This document shows, in pieces, positions 1-10,948 of a DNA stretch of 10,948 nt (position 1 is its first letter; each line of letters begins with the position of its first letter). The notes beneath the pieces were generated by a model. It was not told the DNA's origin. It made no database searches and saw nothing but the letters and a program-made list of their open reading frames with translations. Source of the DNA: Rhynchonema sp. JSB1_4 (lineage: Eukaryota; Nematoda; Chromadorea; Monhysterida; Xyalidae); assembly GCA_030248065.1 (NCBI GenBank), contig JASAMV010007773.1, positions 1 to 10,948 of the forward strand, read 5' to 3'. Both the position numbers and the translations under genes were made by a program.

Positions 1-196
1 ACTTATACGGTGTGTTCGCCATTTCGGCCTATTTTCAGTGCGTACTAATTTTTCTGAAATGCGTTGGTCGAAGTTGTTCCCTCAAACAATTGGCAAAATG
101 GCCAACAACTGCAGGAAACTTGTCCGATATTGTACTAAACAAGCTATTTTTTGTCGAAAAACAGTTGTATGAAACATCAAACGCACATACACACAC
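1..196 (-). other. Start of P5CS intron 16
   Basis: This stretch follows the exon 16 donor (gtgtgtgtatgtg) and contains no segment resembling the missing C-terminal part of the reductase in any minus-strand frame. It holds one copy of the TGATGTTTCA motif (170-179), a 14-mer shared with intron 5 (90-103) and a 12-mer (about 42-53) shared with the hairpin in intron 2. Confidence 0.8.
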
Positions 197-8192
<7,996 letters not shown>

Positions 8193-8598
8193 GGTGTGCG
8201 ATTTTATGTTGATTACAGTGTCTTTGTACGAAAGTTATTCAAAATAAGGCGCGCAGTGCAGGCAGGCACCTGAAAAGTGAACACATCGCATGAGTATTTA
8301 ATTAAAGTTAGAAACCGGAACGGAAGCGAAAAAATATGTATAGTATAACCATGAAATTGAGACCCAAATATGAAATAATGTTGATGTGCTTGTAAAAATA
8401 TGAAAATGCAGACGCCAAAGTGCAAGAAATACGATCAAACATAAAACCAATGAAAACACATAACGGTACTCGGTACGCTATGCATGTGCACAGTTTATGA
8501 TAGCCCAGCCCATCCAACAGCTTGATTCTCACAACAACCCCGTTGTGTGCGGGTGTTATGGGCTAAAAGTGGGGACAACGGACAAGATTGCTGTTTTG

Positions 8599-8604
8599 CA
8601 CGTG
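8599..8604. promoter_or_regulatory. Possible E-box CACGTG upstream of P5CS
   Basis: The hexamer sits inside the perfect 8-bp palindrome GCACGTGC, about 407 nt upstream of the P5CS ATG. CACGTG is the canonical MYC/MAX and USF site, and mammalian ALDH18A1 is MYC-responsive. One hexamer is weak evidence on its own. Confidence 0.2.
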
Positions 8605-9000
8605 CACTGCACATGTGTTCTGGTGAACGGTCCGCTGGGGGCATAGTTTGTGGATTGATGCAGCGTGTCTGTGCTGCTTATCTACATCCTGGGCTCAAAG
8701 TGTAACTGTACGATGTATAGATGCACTGTACTATGCCCAATACTAATACACAAGTACCAAATACACGCCAGTGACACGATATGCTCGCACACAGAAATAC
8801 ACACGCTGGGTCATGTGATGCAATGTTACTGCTCCATTACAAAGTCGAGTGGTGAAGTCATGACAACTTTATCACGATACGGGATCTGCGTGCCACAGGA
8901 TACATAATTCGATCGAGAAAGTCAGATATCCGTCACGCATGCAACGATACAAAACGACAGCGCTCAGTTATTGATTGATTCGTGTGCAACAATCACATTG

Positions 9001-9173
9001 AGATTGGGCCGAATTCCCGAATGCGCAATTGCATTCAAACGCTCGCAATCAGTTCCGTTCGCGAGCAGTGAGATTGCAGAGTTTCAGAGCTTTTCACAAC
9101 GTGTATGATGATTCAGCGCGACTAATTGAGCCCAATTGATTGCGATTGCGCTTTCGGTAATTCGGCCCATTGT
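9001..9173. repeat. Imperfect inverted repeat upstream of P5CS
   Basis: Left arm 9001-9035 and right arm 9139-9173 are complementary at about 28 of 35 positions, with an uninterrupted core TGGGCCGAATT and the matching segment GCGCAAT. The spacer is about 103 nt and contains a smaller nested hairpin (GCTCGC at 9041-9046 with GCGAGC at 9061-9066). It may be an old foldback element or a structured regulatory segment. No target-site duplication was found. Confidence 0.7.
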
Positions 9174-9509
9174 CAGTTGCTTGGAAATCTACGTAACGGA
9201 AGCAAAAGTTGTTCACAAGGTTCCGGAACTATTTTCTTCTCAGGCAGTGATGTTAGTGTGCGGTTGCTTCTGTGGAAGTCGATCACTTCTTGTATCATGT
9301 CAGATAACAATAACAAGCCACAACAAACTTGTCACCGTCAGTCACAGCACAGCACCAACTGCTGTGACAACAACAGTGTGTTATGTGCTTCCATAAACAC
9401 GATGTGGTTTGTATCTTTGTCAGCTAGTTGTAAAATTATTTGCCCATTTGTCAACAATTATTATACTTTCACAGCGGAACTGATAAATTCCTGTCGAAAC
9501 GGTCTTCGT

Positions 9510-9515
9510 TTTATT
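9510..9515 (-). promoter_or_regulatory. Candidate distal poly(A) signal for EHD
   Basis: AATAAA on the minus strand (GAATAAAACG). Using it would give the EHD transcript a 3' UTR of about 840 nt. Confidence 0.35.
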
Positions 9516-9745
9516 CTTTGAAGAGAAGGCAGCGAAATATGGCTACGATGAGATACGGATGCAAGGTGGTGATAAAAGAACAATAAAAATCAAAGGAGCA
9601 ATACAAAAGAAACAGTAAAAATAAAAATATTCAGTGGGTCGATCACCAAGAAAATTCATCAGCAATAATACGTTCCAAAAAAAGGCAACATCCCCAGGAT
9701 CATACCGCGCCCTTTGTATATAATACACAGATACAAGAAAAATAA

Positions 9746-9751
9746 TTTATT
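9746..9751 (-). promoter_or_regulatory. Candidate proximal poly(A) signal for EHD
   Basis: AATAAA on the minus strand (GCAATAAATTAT). Using it would give a 3' UTR of about 600 nt. It lies in a strongly AT-rich stretch, as expected of a 3' UTR end. Confidence 0.4.
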
Positions 9752-10350
9752 GCAATATAAGAGAAAAAATGAGATATAAATAATACACTGACACAAGTCA
9801 ACCACAGAAAGACCGACACAACACCGATCGTCAGGAAAAATACCCATAAATAAAATGTATTGTATTCTGTATTAGTGGGGCGTTTCAAGTTCAAATTAGT
9901 ATCGCCGAATACATTATACATAATGCGCGTCTGAATATATCACAATCAGTACGGGCGAGAGCAATAAAAATCAAAAAACGAAAGTTTCATTTCAGTTCAA
10001 TAGAAAACAATAGGACGCGTGTTAATCGGTAACACAGCATGATTTGTCAATCAAAAAACCAATGCTTCAGTGCTGCTGTAAAAAGTGCGAGCTAGAAATT
10101 TGGGGTGCACATTTATATAAATTTCCAAAACCAAAATTGCACAGCGAACAAGTTGTGGTGCATAAGAGAGCGAAACACACCATTCAATTTCGTACCGACA
10201 AAAATAACAAAATCTGAACACAACATGACTGCAGCAACCCGAGTCTGATGCTTGATACAAGAAATTTTACATAAAAATCAGTAGAACACAGGCGGTCAAT
10301 AAATAATAGATACAAGGGAACACAATAAGATATTTCAGCGCAAATGCCGC
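9746..10350 (-). other. Probable EHD 3' UTR
   Basis: The stretch follows the EHD stop codon on the same strand, is AT-rich and lacks conserved coding frames. In RNA sense it contains UUUUUAUU at about 9960-9969. The same element recurs just beyond the proximal signal at about 9580-9589, in the longer possible UTR. The downstream boundary is a guess between two AATAAA hexamers. Confidence 0.55.
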
Positions 10351-10439
10351 TTAGTCCGTCATTTTGGGATACACATCCGAAAAGCCACGTTTTGATGGTG
10401 GAATTAGATGGGTGGGCAATTCAGCGGGTAGCTCGTGGC
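10351..10439 (-). CDS. EHD1: EHD-family ATPase (EHD/Past1/RME-1), last coding exon only
   Basis: EHD proteins are dynamin-like ATPases that remodel membranes during endocytic recycling, with a C-terminal EH domain that binds NPF-motif partners. This exon encodes the tail after that domain: HELPAELPTHLIPPSKRG then FSDVYPKMTD and stop. Human EHD1 ends GHELPADLPPHLVPPSKRRHE, so the match is clear despite being only 28 residues. The acceptor ctcttttcag|GC needs a preceding exon ending in G, which would complete the Gly of the family's EGHELP. The tail extends about ten residues past the PPSKR motif, longer than in human EHD1. The paralogue cannot be told; invertebrates usually have one EHD gene. 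The rest of the gene is off the right edge. Confidence 0.88.
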
Positions 10440-10948
10440 CTGAAAAGAGAACAACAATAATATTGTTCATCGACGCATGTGATCATCTAGACCGGAGTTC
10501 CATTTTTTGGTCTTGTTTTTATTCTTTGGGAAAGTGTGGTAGAAAATTCTAATCCCAAGCCAAAGCCTAACATTGAATGAAAGCCCATGTGGCTGTATTA
10601 TACTTTTGAGGATATTTTCTTTGAAATGGACGGGCCTTCCTGGCTAAAGCCTGCGCTGAAGCCGCTTTTACAAGTACAGTGGTGATGTCCCACTTCTGGG
10701 TCACTACGTACACTGATGAACAGGTTTCTGACAAAAATATCTTTTCAGTTCCTGACAATTTTTATTTTTCGTGGTTTTCCAATTCGGGGGTTTTCGACTG
10801 CTCACTATTTTCTTTTTGATTTCCATCAGCATGTAGTTGAATGTGTACCATTGCTGTATGCAGCGCAAACGATGCACGTTGGCAGAAGGTAAATAAGTTT
10901 GAATTCAAACAATCTACGATACACAGGATCGACTTCTGCCTCATATAT
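10440..10948 (-). other. EHD1: EHD intron preceding its last coding exon
   Basis: No part of the EH domain expected in the preceding exon (for example the calcium-loop and NHLIKVKLEG region) appears in any minus-strand frame, so all 509 nt are taken as intron. Short open frames here resemble nothing known. Confidence 0.7.

Larger units (their letters stand above)
8193..9509 (-). other. P5CS 5' flank / intergenic region, no gene recognised
   Basis: This stretch lies between the P5CS start codon and the farther of the two candidate EHD polyadenylation signals, so it should contain the P5CS promoter and 5' UTR. I cannot place a TATA box, an initiator or a transcription start. It holds a perfect palindromic E-box (8599-8604) and an imperfect inverted repeat (9001-9173). 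Plus-strand open frames here (for example 9126-9521) are low-complexity with no recognisable domain. Confidence 0.6.

Noticed and set aside
1..180. Possible final P5CS exon
   Set aside because: No minus-strand frame shows the conserved GLGAEVGIST region or a plausible acceptor followed by matching sequence.
9126..9521. 131-codon open frame on the plus strand
   Set aside because: Low-complexity Ser/Cys/Asn-rich product with no domain I recognise, overlapped by another open frame, in AT-rich flanking DNA; likely chance.
10567..10758. Possible upstream EHD exon
   Set aside because: The frame (KAASAQALARKARPF...) does not match the EH domain or any EHD segment expected before the last exon.

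Overview
The window is nuclear DNA of an animal, most likely an invertebrate, and the minus strand carries everything coding that I can support. The evidence is a gene split into many small exons (96-166 nt) that are GC-richer than the AT-rich introns, every intron being GT...AG, with DNA transposon remnants and microsatellites inside the introns. The phylum cannot be settled by eye. There is no sign of bacterial gene organisation, CRISPR arrays, viruses or toxin genes.

Positions 197 to 8192 (minus strand) hold sixteen exons of the bifunctional mitochondrial delta-1-pyrroline-5-carboxylate synthase (P5CS; human ALDH18A1). The exons join in frame at every junction. They give a start codon, a mitochondrial presequence, the complete glutamate 5-kinase domain and most of the gamma-glutamyl phosphate reductase domain: 691 codons plus one base. 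About 90 C-terminal residues and the stop codon lie beyond the left edge of the window.

Positions 10351 to 10439 (minus strand) hold the last coding exon of an EHD-family membrane-remodelling ATPase (EHD1-4 of vertebrates, Past1 of flies, RME-1 of worms). Its end closely follows the family's C-terminal tail after the EH domain. The rest of that gene lies beyond the right edge. Its 3' UTR probably runs to about 9746 or 9510. EHD is therefore directly upstream of P5CS, head to tail, with about 2.16 kb from the EHD stop to the P5CS start.

Between the genes (8193 to about 9509) I find no gene, only a P5CS 5' flank with an E-box and an imperfect inverted repeat. The introns carry two complete hAT-like non-autonomous elements, each with a perfect 8-bp target-site duplication (5691-6199 and 6575-7313). 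They also carry a probable pogo/Tigger-like element (3354-3655), a 42-bp alternating purine/pyrimidine tract (7923-7964), two CA/TG microsatellites and several short dispersed repeats.

The observations most worth following are: (1) a tandem 5' splice site 6 nt apart after exon 5, at the position where human ALDH18A1 makes its two-residue isoform switch that controls ornithine inhibition; (2) seven exact copies of a 10-mer, TGATGTTTCA, all within about 50 nt of splice sites; and (3) a phase-compatible candidate cassette exon in intron 1. I see no wholly new gene system. The two enzymes are recognisable and the novelty, if any, is in splicing and repeats.
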